From NCBI RefSeq assembly GCF_035594125.1, contig NC_087180.1:16173615-16237614 (forward strand): a stretch of DNA of 64,000 bases. Reading direction: 5' to 3'. Below, in pieces: positions 1 to 11,032 of the stretch; positions within the stretch are counted from its first letter, which is position 1; each line of letters starts with the position of its first letter. The position numbers and the translations under genes were made by a program. The notes under the pieces are model-generated. The model saw only the letters and a program-made list of their open reading frames with translations, searched no databases and was not told where the DNA came from. Origin of the DNA: Scylla paramamosain. Lineage: Eukaryota; Arthropoda; Malacostraca; Decapoda; Portunidae.

Positions 1-59
1 GCTCATTTGTACAAAAGATTCATTCAGTGTACATTTTTTATACAAAGAATTCTTTTAGA

Positions 60-2470
60 CTTTTTTTAATTTTTTTATTTTTTTTATGTAGGAGGGACAC
101 TGGCCAAGGGCAACAAAAATCCAATAAAAAAAATGCCCACTGAAATGCCAGTCCCATAAAAGGGTCAAAGCAGTAGTCAAAAATTGATGAATAAGTGTCT
201 TGAAATCTCCCTCTTGAAGGAATTCAAGTCATAGGAAGGTGGAAATACAGAAGCAGGCAGGGAGTTCCAGAGTTTACCAGAGAAAGGGATGAATGATTGA
301 GAATACTGGTTAACTCTTGCATTAGAGAGGTGGACAGAATAGGGGTGAGAGAAAGAAGAAAGTCTTGTGCAGCGAGGCCGCGGGAGGAGGGGAGGCATGC
401 TGTTAGCAAGATCAGAAGAGCAGTTAGCATGAAAATAGCGGTAGAAGACAGCTAGAGATGCAACATTGCGACGGTGAGAGAGAGGCTGAAGACAGAGGAG
501 AGGAATTGATGAGATGAAAAGCTTTTGATTCCACCCTGTCTAGAAGAGCAGTTTGAGTGGAACCCCCCCCCAGACGTGAAGCATACTCCATACATGGACG
601 GATAAGGCCCTTGCACAGAGTTAGCAGCTGGGGGGGAGGGAGAAAAACCGCCGGAGACGTCTCAGAACGCCTAACTTCTTAGAAGCTGTTTTAGCTAGAG
701 ATGAGATGTGAAGTTTCCAGTTCAGATTATAAGTGAAGGACAGACCGAGGATGTTCAGTGTAGAAGAGGGGGACAGTTGAGTGTCATTGAAGAAGAGGGG
801 ATAGTTGTCTGGAAGGTTGTGTCGAGTTGATAGATGGAGTAATTGAGTTTTTGAGGCATTGAACAATACCAAGTTTGCTCTGCCACAATCAGAAATTTTA
901 GAAAGATCAGAAGTCAAGCGTTCTGTGGCTTCCTTGTGTGAAATGTTTACCTCCTGAAGGGTTGGACGTCTATGAAAAGACGTGGAAAAGTGCAAGGTGG
1001 TATCATCAGTGTAGGAGTGGATAGGACAAGAAGTTTGGTTTAGAAGATCATTAATGAATAATAAGAAGAGAGTGGGTGACAGAACAGAACCCAGAGGAAC
1101 ACCACTGTTAATAAATTTAGAAGAACAGTGACCGTCTACCACAGCAGCAATAGAACGGTCAGAAAGGAAACTTGAGATGAGGTTACAGAGAGAAGGATAG
1201 AAGCTGTAGGAGGGTAGTTTGGAAATCAAAGCTTTGTGCCAGACTCTATCAAAAGCTTTTGATATGTCCAAGGCAACAGCAAAAGTTTCACCAAAATCTC
1301 TAAAAGAGGATGACCAAGACTCAGTAAGGAAAGCCAGAAGATCACCAGTAGAGTGGCCTTGACGGAACCCATACTGGCGATCAGATAGAAGGTTATGAAG
1401 TGATAGATGTTTAAGAATCTTTCTGTTGAGGATAGATTAAAAAACTAGATAGGCAGGAAATTAAAGCAATAGGACGGTAGTTTGAGAGATTAGAACGGTC
1501 ACCCTTTTTAGGAACAGGTTGAATGTAGGCAAACTTCCAACAAGAAGGAAAGGTAGATGTTGACAGACAGAGTTGAAAGAGTTTTGACTAGGCAAGGTGC
1601 AAGCACGGAGGCACAGTTTCGGAGAACAGTAGGAGGGACCCCATCAGGTCCATAAGCCTTCCGAGGGTTTAGGTCAGCGAGGGCATGGAAAACATCATTG
1701 CGAAGAATTTCAATAGGTGGCATGAAGTAGTCAGAGGGTGGAGGAGAGGGAGGAACAAGCCCAGAATCGTCCAAGGTAGAGTTTTTAGCAAAGGTTTGAG
1801 CAAAGAGTTCAGCTTTAGAAATAGATGTGATAGCAGTGATGCCATCTGGTTGAAATAGAGGGAAAGAAGAAGAAGCAAAGTTATTGGAGATATTTTTGGC
1901 TAGATGCCAGAAGTCACGAGGGGAGTTAGATCTTGAAAGGTTTTGACATTTTCTGTTAATGAAGGAGTTTTTGGCTAGATGGAGAACAGACTTGGCATGG
2001 TTCCAGACAGAAATATAAAGTGCATGAGATTCTGTCAATGGAAGGCTTAAGTACCTTTTGTGGGCCACCTCTCTATCATGTATAGGATGAGAACAAGCTG
2101 TGTTAAACCAAGGTTTAGAAGGTTTAGGACGAGAAAAAGAGTGAGGAATGTACGCCTCCGTGCCAGACACTATCACCTCTGTTATTTGCTCAGCACACAA
2201 AGACGGGTCTCTGACACGGAAGCAGTAGTCATTCCAAGGAAAATCAGCAAAATACCTCCTCAGGTCCCCCCAACTAGTAGAGGCAAAATGCCAGAGGCAC
2301 CTTTGCTTAGGGGGATCCTGAGGAGGGATTGGAGCGATACGACAAGATAAAGATTCACCACAGATATTTATGATCATGATATCCAGCAATCCAGTGTGCA
2401 GGCAATGAAGGGAGGCATGGAGTTCAATTAATGGTTTAGTATTTTCACAAAGTATCTGTGTGTAGTTTGT
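60..2470 (-). mobile_element. Degenerate non-LTR (LINE, jockey-like) retrotransposon, 5' truncated
   Basis: On the minus strand, pieces of one LINE polyprotein run from about 2476 down to 177, broken by frameshifts. 2476-1508 holds the end of an endonuclease region and the linker before the reverse transcriptase (motifs PPQDPPKQRCLW, WFNTACS, RKAYGPDGVPP). 1271-621 holds the reverse transcriptase core (DISKAFDRVWHKAL, NSGVPLGSVLSPTLFLLFIND, SYTDDTTLH), where the catalytic box reads YTDD rather than the usual YADD. 398-177 holds the C-terminal tail (GKLWNSLPASVFPPSYDLN), ending in a stop. The 3' UTR follows (about 176-85) and then an A-rich tail, seen as T-rich at 60-86 on the plus strand. Frame breaks lie near 1271-1508 and 398-621. 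The 5' edge is uncertain, because recognisable homology fades near 2350. It is not an autonomous element. Confidence 0.88.
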
Positions 2471-2490
2471 TACCATGACATACTTTGCAG

Positions 2491-3774
2491 GCCATCAGTG
2501 GGCGTGGCGGGCGGTACCTTGAGGCGCAAGTGCAGGGCAGTAAGGTACAGGCTGAGGAAGGCACACTGGTCATCTTGGCAGCAGGAGACAGGACACTGTT
2601 TGATGACTGCCAGAGTTGTTTTCAAGCCATGGGTAAAAACTCTTTCTATTTGGGTAAGTACGAAGAGAAGTGGAGGATAAAATTCTTGTGTATTTGTTTG
2701 ATATTGTAATATGTTAGCTGTTATGCCCATCTGGGAAGGATCTGGGATCTGGGAAGTATTGTAGATGACTAACAGAGGTTCAGCAGGTTGGTGCAGATTC
2801 TCCTCTTCAGTATTTATACTTTGCATTGACACGAGGCATAACATCTTGGTGGACAGATTGATAAAAAGCATGTTTTCTTTTCTTTTTACTTATGTAAAAG
2901 GAAAGTTTGTAAATTGACAGAATTACAAACTCATATCCCTACATCTTTTGAAATACTGACTTTTTTATAGGAGAAGTTGGAAATGCAAGCAAGATGAATT
3001 TGGTTCTTCAAGTCATGTCAGGAGTGACCCTAGCAGGCCTTGCTGAGGGCATGGCTCTTGCTGACCGAGCTGGCCTACAACAGAAGGATGTCATGGAGAT
3101 CATGGAACTTACCTCACTTGCTTGTCCCCTCATGATTGAGAAGGGCAAAGGTAAGCTCTTTGTTAAGAATTTTGTTTTTGCTTCCCTGCGTATCATACAA
3201 GGCGACTAGAAGGTGTGGAGTGAGGGGATTGGGGATCCACTCTTCGTCTTTTAGTGAGGCAGCTTGACATTTTTTTACCTTGGCCATCCCTCTTTCAGGA
3301 AAATGTCAGCAGATATATGATAAAATTTGTGAAATTTGTATTTTGCTATCTTCTGTAGTAAAGCCAGTGTAACAGACTTAAGGAGCATGCTCTGTTATTG
3401 TTAGTAAGGTGTCTCATGGAATAAAGTAAGCCACAGCTTTGTGGCAAGTGTGTTTGTTGAAGTGATGCAAAAGAAATTATGGGTTCTACATCACAACACA
3501 AATGGTTAAAAGGTTGCTATAATTAAATAAAGTTGTGTTGCAAAAGTGACTTACTCAAAATTGTGTGTTTGCAGCAATTATTGAAGGAGGGTTCCCCACA
3601 CATCTGCCATTGCAACACATGCAGAAAGACCTTCGATTGGGGATGCTCATGGGAGACACACTGGAACTGCCTCTCCCTCTTACTGCCGCTACAAATGAAG
3701 TTTTCAAACATGCAAAACGGCTTGGTTATGGAGAGCACGATGTCTCCAGTGTTTACATACGTACTCGATTCTAA
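2491..3774 (+). CDS. GLYR1: GLYR1/NPAC-like putative oxidoreductase, last three coding exons (partial)
   Basis: Exons are 2491-2653, 2971-3150 and 3575-3774 (stop TAA). They join in frame at phases 1 and 1 with GTAAGT and GTAAGC donors and TAG and GCAG acceptors. The product is the C-terminal part of the beta-hydroxyacid-dehydrogenase-like domain of NPAC/GLYR1 (Ndf in flies), a nucleosome- and chromatin-associated protein that in animals also carries an N-terminal PWWP domain. Telltale motifs are [45 protein letters not shown] and AATNEVF. Upstream exons (PWWP, Rossmann fold) lie outside the window or beyond the LINE. Around the site of the dehydrogenase catalytic Lys the sequence reads [11 protein letters not shown], which fits the non-catalytic character known for this family. 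The first exon here starts right next to an antisense LINE. Alternative: another beta-HAD paralog, less likely given the [10 protein letters not shown] match. Confidence 0.9.
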
Positions 3775-4024
3775 CAATAACTAAAATGGAACCTGTCAGT
3801 ATGTTGAACCGAGGTGTGAGCTCATGTCTTACTATGTGCACCCTCAGTCACCCATCACAGTGTCATGAGTGCACATTGTTTGTACCTCTTTTCCTTTTTT
3901 TAACCATTGGCTGTCAGCATTTTGTTATATGTTAGAAAATAGTTTTAATTTACTCATTTTCTCAATTCTTAAATTTAACATCTAAGTGTTTGGTCTTAAG
4001 CTATATGAGCTAATTGAAATGAGA

Positions 4025-4030
4025 AATAAA
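4025..4030 (+). promoter_or_regulatory. Candidate poly(A) signal of GLYR1-like gene
   Basis: AATAAA lies 251 nt after the stop codon, in AT-rich DNA. ATTAAA-type signals further on (near 4703) are alternatives. The site in use cannot be decided from sequence. Confidence 0.4.
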
Positions 4031-4076
4031 AAGAATGGCTGAGACTTTATAGTCAAATATCAAAAACAGTTAGTGA

Positions 4077-4412
4077 CAGGATTTACAAATTACTGTATAT
4101 AAATTATTTGAGGTGACTGGAAAGGTGACTACAAATTTGTTTTATGGCTGAAAAGAGTTTGACATTTTTTTTTTTCACAAAAAAATATTAGGTGCAGATT
4201 TGCATATAGTTACGTAAACAAATTATATTAGTTGTCTGGAAGGATGACTAAATTTGTTAATAAGTGACAAGAGTTTGGTAACTTTCTATATTGAAGATAA
4301 CCTGCAGGGTTTGCAAATTATCATATGTAATTGTAAGTTAAACAAGTTGTCTGGAAGGACAATGATGAGGTTTTTTTAATGAATGAAAAGAGTTTGGTAA
4401 CTTTTTTGCAGT
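4077..4412. repeat. Three diverged tandem units of about 110 bp in the GLYR1 3' region
   Basis: Units lie at about 4077-4170, 4195-4286 and 4303-4412. Each has the same order of blocks: TTTRCAAATTA or similar, an AT-rich stretch, GTCTGGAAGGA (GACTGGAAAGG in the first), AATTTGTT or similar, and AAGAGTTTGGTAACTTT. The units have clearly diverged by point changes and indels. No open frame spans them. Confidence 0.65.
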
Positions 4413-6545
4413 CATCAGAAATCTGACTTGAGTTTTCAAGTTTTGTTCTCTGGTTCATTATGTCCTGTCCTTTTTTCCTTCAGTTTAGTGTATGTCAAAA
4501 GTATGAATGTTTTATGGAAAGACTAGTGTAAATGTCGAGTTTCACCACTTTGCCAGTTTCTTTCATTCTACACTTTTTCTGGCTTGATGGCAAATAGTGA
4601 TCCTTGATTTTATATATATCAATATTTTTTGCAATATAAATTTTATTATGTATGTTTTGTGTTAGAAATTAAGTAGTTGAATGGATAAACAGTTTTACTC
4701 TGATTAAAGTTTTCTACAAATCATTCATTGTCCATTTATTGGATTTCTTAAGCTTGTATTCGGTTGTGTAATTGCTTTGTATATTTTGTTTATTTAATTT
4801 TGGGATATTTTTGTAAAAATATGATTAAATTACATAAATGGTGCCTGAACTGTGTTCACTTCAGAATGATTTAGATTTGTTCAATTTTGTAATTTTATTT
4901 TGCAGTGCAATCTATGAAACAATAACCCTCGACACTTAGTCTCTAGTATATTATCATAATTGATTGATGAATAATGGGAGGAAAGTTGTGCCTAAAGTTC
5001 ACCATACATACTGGTAATAATTTTGGCTCAAAGAGAAATAGCAGAAGTTAGACACAAAAATAAAGTTTAAAATTGAGGGCCTTGTTACACACAACTAATT
5101 ACAACATTATACATGAAGTAAAATGGGAATAAGAACTGAAGCAAAACAATTTCAAGTAGCACAAATACTCACACTGAACTTCAAAACACCTAGACAGCAC
5201 ACATAGGGAGTGTGGGAGTCATGATTGGATGAAAGTGAATTATGGGATAATTTTATGGCAAAATCAATATTTTGATATGGGGAAATTTTTCATTTTTACT
5301 CTGGAATGTACGTATTAGACATTTTCAATGTAAACATCAGGAAGAAAATGTGAAGTACTTCCCTAATGTCATGAAATATATTTTCTTATATCAGTGCAAG
5401 TGTTTTAACAACTTCTGTCAATCAAGCAGAAGGAAGTGGCTGTTGTGTTAAGATTTGGTAATAGTTACGGGAAGAAAATCGTTCATATGGTGGTGGTTGG
5501 TTGTTCATCTAAGGTGAGTGTTTATATCACTGACATACTAGTACATACTCCAAGTTTTCCATTTATTGTGATTTAAAGTTCCTCTTGATTTTGTAAGTGA
5601 CATGATTGTTGAGGTGGCATCAAAATTATTGAGGATAAGTCTATATAACAAGAACATATTTATTTAATGTACTAGTGGAAGAACTCTAACCTGGTATAAT
5701 AAGTGCATGAAAAAAATTATCAAAAGAAAAGAAAAGGTGATCTATTTTAACAGCACAAGAAAGTGTTAATCCTTAAATGTAAAGAACTGACACTGGTTTG
5801 GGTTTTCATCACAGGCTTATACCAGGTTATAGTTTTCTGAATAGTACAGAGGGTACCATCCCTTCAAAATAATCTGCCCAACATCATTGCCAATAATAAA
5901 ACATGTTCTTGGAAGTCTTGAAATTACAATTGAGCCAGTGTACTGCTCTCTAAGTTCACATCACCAGTTAGTAGACTACCAAATGACCATCAGCTGTGCC
6001 CAGCACTGTGCCCATTCCTGTCCTGTCATTTATTGATGTGCCTTGAAAACCAGCTTTGGAACTTTTTGATACCACCTCGTTAGTCAACTTTTGATTTATG
6101 TATGGAGATATCTAACAGCAACAGTTATTTGAAGATAAGCTTCTGAACGGAACCTTAATGTAATACCACAACAGAGGCTCTGGCTGATACTGATATAGCT
6201 GTGGTACAAATCCCCTGAGGGGTTACTGTATTCACAATGGCCCTGATGTTTCTCGGTCATCCTTCAGAGGGGGTAAATGCTATAAAACCTATCATGACCT
6301 TGGGATTTTTTAGGAATGGATATCAGAGATACATTCTTTGAATTTCATAATAACAATTATTTTCAATCAAGCTACATTTACATATATCTTAAAACATGCG
6401 TTGAAAATTCGATGACTGATTTCAGTCTTGTGTAACCTAACCTCCATATGGTCACAATGTCGCCTATTCGCTATTTTGTGTCACTGAAGCAGGAGCGATG
6501 GTTCAGCCAACTTAAGCTCAAACTGTGACCTTGAATGGGCTCCGT

Positions 6546-6650
6546 GGGTACATTTACGTGGACAGACATGGGACTGGATACATTTAAGTGCACGGACATG
6601 GGATTGGGGAGTGTATACACTTAAGTGTAAACATGGGCGTGAGTAAATTT
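6546..6650. repeat. Short diverged tandem repeat, about 35 bp x3
   Basis: Three neighbouring blocks share TACATTTA(C/A)GTG...ACATGGG(A/C): about 6548-6580, 6581-6612 and 6615-6650. They are noncoding. Confidence 0.5.
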
Positions 6651-6786
6651 TTGTGAAGGGTTAAGCTTGAATGAAAAACATAATGGGAGAATCACCAGCG
6701 AAGGTAGTGATTAGGTACAATTATGACTTAGATAAGGTGACTAGATTACATTGTATTTACACAGTATGTGCTGAGGACATGGAGTG

Positions 6787-6811
6787 AGTCTCTCTCTCTC
6801 TCTCTCTCTCT
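6787..6811. repeat. (CT)n microsatellite
   Basis: A pure CT dinucleotide run of about 12 units. Confidence 0.9.
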
Positions 6812-7058
6812 GCGCCATTATAATAAAACTCGTTATTGCAGCGCCAAAACCTCATTCAATCAATCATTCGCTCTTACACACATGACCAGAAAATCACACT
6901 TCTTGCCTCGCGCCTTCATTCATCTAATACGCAAAACCTACACAGCTAGTATGTTGACTAGTACTGGCTAACAGTTTAAGATGCTAACCACGAGATTCCT
7001 CAAGGAGCTAATGACTAATACCCTTACTGCTAAATGATCGTTCGGTGATTGTGAGATT

Positions 7059-7265
7059 CTGACGCAAACTGATGTCTTGATGACAGACAGTGGTTTATCT
7101 TGTATCTTGAGGACAGAAGCACACAGCCTTTTCAAGAGTCCTGGTTCATCGTGTCTGACACTGACGTAAACTGATGACTTGATAACAGACGCAACGATTT
7201 CAGTTTTATATCTCGCGATTCGAGGCTTTGCACAACGTTTTTCAAGTGTGTTAGTTCATTGCTTC
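7059..7265. repeat. Imperfect tandem duplication, unit about 102 bp
   Basis: The unit from 7059 (CTGACGCAAACTGATGTCTT...) and the unit from 7161 (CTGACGTAAACTGATGACTT...) share their starts, a middle ATCT(T/C)G block and a TTTTTCAAG...GTTCATYG end. They lie upstream of the minus-strand gene's 3' end. No function is visible. Confidence 0.6.
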
Positions 7266-7762
7266 ATCCTGACGAGTGATTAGGGGAAGGGGGAGCAGTG
7301 TGGTGGGCGCGGCCATACGAGCAGCAGCTTCATCCCATGCCTCCTCTGGTCTCCTGTAGAAGTAAACGTACATCTCAGCAGATTTTCACAGACAGACTCG
7401 TGGCTTTTATTCACTGGTTGAAGGGTCGTAGCCACATAACTGCTGTTTCTCGTTGCTGGTTGTGATGATATGTCGTCTAATATTGTGAGTTCTGGTGATG
7501 TTTCTTGTTGCTAGTTATGATAAAATGTTTAAGTAATACTGTATGTTCTGGTGATGTTTTTGTTGCTGGTCCTGACGCCTTATCACTACTTTGAAGAAAC
7601 TAATGAAAGTTACTGGCATTTTAAGGATCTCAGTATTCTGGTGATGGTTAAACAAGAAATCCACACTATTACTATGAAAAGAGATATGGGAACTCTTCTA
7701 AAATCTCTCACCTTTGAAAAACATCACAGAGCACAAAAATACGTACCTTATATAGTACAATT

Positions 7763-9445
7763 TCAGCTAGAACCCCCGTAAGAATTATTAGCAGACTCCA
7801 GTGACTGTCGGCGGGTGGTTGTTATTTCCTCCTTGCTCTCTGGGACACTGGCGGAGTCATGCAGGGAACTGGCGTCGCCTCGAAACACTTGGATCCTGAC
7901 AGAGGGAGCATAGACGCTGTAGGGAACTGGTGTGCACATGGTGGGGAAGTTACTGTCGCAGAGATCAGGAGGCTCTTGTAGCAACGCCTGGAGGTGGGAG
8001 ATGTAGTCCATGGCTCCTTGCAGCGTCTTGACTTTGCTTACCCTCTTGCTGCGCCTGAAGAGAAGGTGTGGGGTACATTCTAAAACACTTTTGCGCTGTA
8101 CCTTCACTTCTCTCAAAAAGGCCTCGAATATTAAAAACCTCAACAAATGGCACGTCTACATTTATCTGTTCCTCGAAACTGAAGACATGAACTATTGTAA
8201 AAAAAAAGATAATCAAGGAAATTCCGTAGAAACACCTTAATTTGATCGACTTCCAAATAAAATGTACATCTTCACCCGCATCAACTCAAAGAATACCTCA
8301 GTTTTGAGTATTTCGACAACTAGCCATGGAATAGTTGGAGCAGTATCGAGTCAACCTACCCGCTGGTTCCCGGAACGACTCTGCGCAGTCTGGAGAAAGC
8401 CACGTTGACGGACTGGACGCGTCGCCTCTCCCTCGCATTGCGTCGAGCCACCAAATGCTGAGGCTTTTCTCTGTGGGGCACGTGTTTGTAGACACTCTTA
8501 CCTGTAACACAACACAGAGAGGCGTGAACTTGGGGTTTAAAAAGGTGACTTCTAGATGCTCTAATCTCTGGAATGTCATGCTACGTCCTGATATCTTTTA
8601 GAATGTCACGTCGTTGTGGTCGAAATGAGTTGCTTGTTACGCCATTCACTGTGATACAAGATTTGCTTTGATTTCGAATACACTGAGACGCATATTCATA
8701 TAAGTAAACCGGTCAACATAAACAAAACGGCAAGTAACACAAGGAAACAAGGAGACTGCTTAGAATATAAGAATGAAAAACAATGCTTACTTTTTTTCTT
8801 CTCTCTGAGCCTCTGTGTTATCTTGGGAGTGGTTGACGTCACCGCCGTTGGAGCTTCAGGCGCGTAGCTCATGTCTGAATATTCCAACGAGGTTGAAAGG
8901 TGACTTGGGACAGCGGGATCACACTCTGCAGGACTCTCTCCGATGGCCACCAGATCCTGTGTGAGTGGCGCTAAGAAACTATCGACGATTGGGAAGCTGA
9001 GGGTATTCCGCAGGTCGTCCTTCTCTCGGCTAGGGTTTATGAAACCTTGCGCCTGTTCTTGAGGCTGAGTTGAGAAGGTCTGGCCGTGTGAGGGTTGTAT
9101 GTCGTGAAGTAGAAGCTCTTGAGTCCGCGGTTCAAGATCTCTCAAGAGTAAATCTTGTGGTGGTTGTGAGTCCAGGACGTTTTGAAAGAGTTCCTGAGGT
9201 TCTTGAAGGTCGTCTGTCAGAAAGGCCTGTGGCGGTTGAAGTAGCATGACTGAAGGTCCCGCGGAGGACTCATGGAAGTTGGTGTCCTTGATTAGATCTG
9301 ATGGCTGAGGACATTCACTGCTGAGCTCTGTATTCTTACCCTTTAGGGAATGCGATAGTTGAAGATCCTCACTGGTTGCTTCTGGGAGTTCGATGTTAAA
9401 GGCTTCTTGGTGAAGTAAACTAGAGGGCGCTTCGGACGTCGACAT
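7763..9445 (-). CDS. Achaete-scute-like bHLH transcription factor, three coding exons
   Basis: Coding exons run 9445-8791, 8501-8360 and 8054-7763 (stop TGA), giving about 362 aa; all junctions keep frame (donors GTAAGC and GTAGGT, acceptors TTACAG and CTTCAG). Residues 1-218 are a low-complexity Gln/Pro/Leu-rich region with QEPQELF- and QPPQDLL-type repeats. The bHLH spans about residues 238-293. The basic region and helix 1 are ARRNARERRRVQSVN then AFSRLRRVVP. After the loop comes SKRVSKVKTL then YISHLQALLQE. The KxxSKVxTL helix-2 start is the achaete-scute family signature. Basic-region Glu243 would contact E-box DNA in the nucleus with a daughterless-type partner. The ATG directly follows a pyrimidine tract ending in CAG, so an untranslated 5' exon probably lies upstream. 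Intron 2 cuts the bHLH inside its loop. The exact subfamily (asense or ASCL3/4/5-like) is undecided. Confidence 0.85.
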
Positions 9446-10230
9446 CTGGGAGGAGGAGGAAAGGGTGATAAATTGATTGATTTCATGTGCCTCAACTACG
9501 AGGTCATGTGTCGCTGCGGGAAGGGAAAGGAGAGTATTGGAAATGGTTCTATGTGGCTACTAGTTTAGACGAGTCAGGTCTCCGGTATTATCATAGATCT
9601 CGGGTATTCAGTACTTTAAACAATATGCATAAATAAATCCGAGGAAGAGAGAACCTATTTCCTTATAAGGATGTTAGGTGTTGTGCTGATAAAAGCTTTT
9701 ATTAATTAGAATATAACACATTTTGTAACTTAACCTAACCGGAACTACAATAAGTGCTTCTAGGTAGTAGTACTTAATATAACAATTGTCCTGGTTATAT
9801 TTATACCAAGAGCACTATGTACTGTACCTATCGAATCACCATTACACACCAGACTCCTAAATATATTCCACAAGAGTGATTATGGAAGCCAACACTTCTG
9901 TCACGAATTGCAGTTACTGATTCGAGGCAACATGATGTGCATGAAATTATAGTTTTTCTTTAATTTTCTACATTTTTCAAGGTTTCGGTTGTTGTCCAAG
10001 TCTCTCTAGTCCCATTTCGTGAGAGGGTCGTAACACAAAAGTCGTAGCTCCAGTCTCTCTCTTCTTTCCTTCATTAAGCTCTCTCATCCTGACGCGCGAC
10101 ACGCCATCAGGGGAGGGAAAGCCAGCCGCTACCAATCAATACTTGGCGAATATTTGATAAGCAGGGATCATCATCAGCACGTGTGCCCGCATGAACTGAG
10201 TACCTTAAAAGGATCGTCGCTGCACACTAA

Positions 10231-10255
10231 TTCTCTCTCTCTCTCTCTCTCTCTC
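10231..10255. repeat. (CT)n microsatellite
   Basis: A CT run of about 12 units in the bHLH-dehydrogenase intergenic region. Confidence 0.9.
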
Positions 10256-10850
10256 AGCTTACTGCCATTATGAACTCTCTTTTTAACAGTGTATTGATGG
10301 TTTTTAGTCTATACAAATATTATCTGAAGTTAAATGCTAATGTATATGAAACAGTTTTACTCCATTTCAATGCATGATTTTATTTTTCAGCATCGATTTA
10401 ATTTTAATTAATAAAAGTGACTGGTGAACTTCATTCGTCGCCAGTACTTGCCATGCAGAAGTGGGAAATTTTTTTCGCTCAACATTTATTCCTTTGTAGC
10501 AAACTAGTGCACATAGTGAATGGAAATCGATATGGGGTTTGAATTGTAAGATCCAGAGCAGCTTATATCTGCACTGTTCTTGAACTGTGAAATTCAAGCA
10601 CTTAGTACTTCAATAATGCTAATAAAAAGGAAATTTAAGATAACACTACAATAAGACTGTATACAATTAAAAATAAAATCTCAAGAATTGAAATACCAAC
10701 AACAAAGTGCGCCAGGTTTACATACCTCGACTCTTACAAGCCTTTCATAAGTTATGTTTTGAGTTCCACACTTTTGTCTCTTTCAAAGTAAACGCTGGGT
10801 AGGAGTGCAGCGATGATGTACTTTTCGCAGTCTTAAATGTCACGCACGAT

Positions 10851-11032
10851 TTAAAGAATGCATAACGTTTTGCGCCTTGGAGCTGATGCCTGACTTTTCC
10901 TTCGGGAGGGTGAGGACTGGATCAGAGGCTGGAGCCTCAGCTCACTGATGTGGGCTCGCCAAGGGGCGGGGATCGACTGTTCCCACATCCCAAACTTCAT
11001 GTCCATCACCAATGACAAAAGTTCCTTAGAAC
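10851..11032 (-). CDS. Possible terminal exon of an unknown minus-strand gene (weak)
   Basis: A good acceptor (pyrimidine-rich, ending CTTCAG) precedes an open stretch of about 60 codons containing MDMKFGMWEQSIPAPW, ending in TAA. A second stretch upstream (about 11302-11209) ends at CAG/GTAGGA and could be its preceding exon. No family is recognised and the composition is not strongly coding. It could equally be a chance open frame. Confidence 0.2.

Larger units (their letters stand above)
4413..7762. other. Intergenic, AT-rich; no gene seen
   Basis: The stretch between the GLYR1 3' region and the bHLH gene holds no exon-like open frame with plausible splice sites on either strand. Short repeats at 6546-6650, 6787-6811 and 7059-7265 are listed separately. 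Confidence 0.6.

Noticed and set aside
10203..10212. CArG box (SRF site) in the bHLH upstream region
   Set aside because: A single perfect decamer is expected by chance in several kb of AT-rich DNA, and the transcription start is unknown. It is mentioned only in the intergenic entry.
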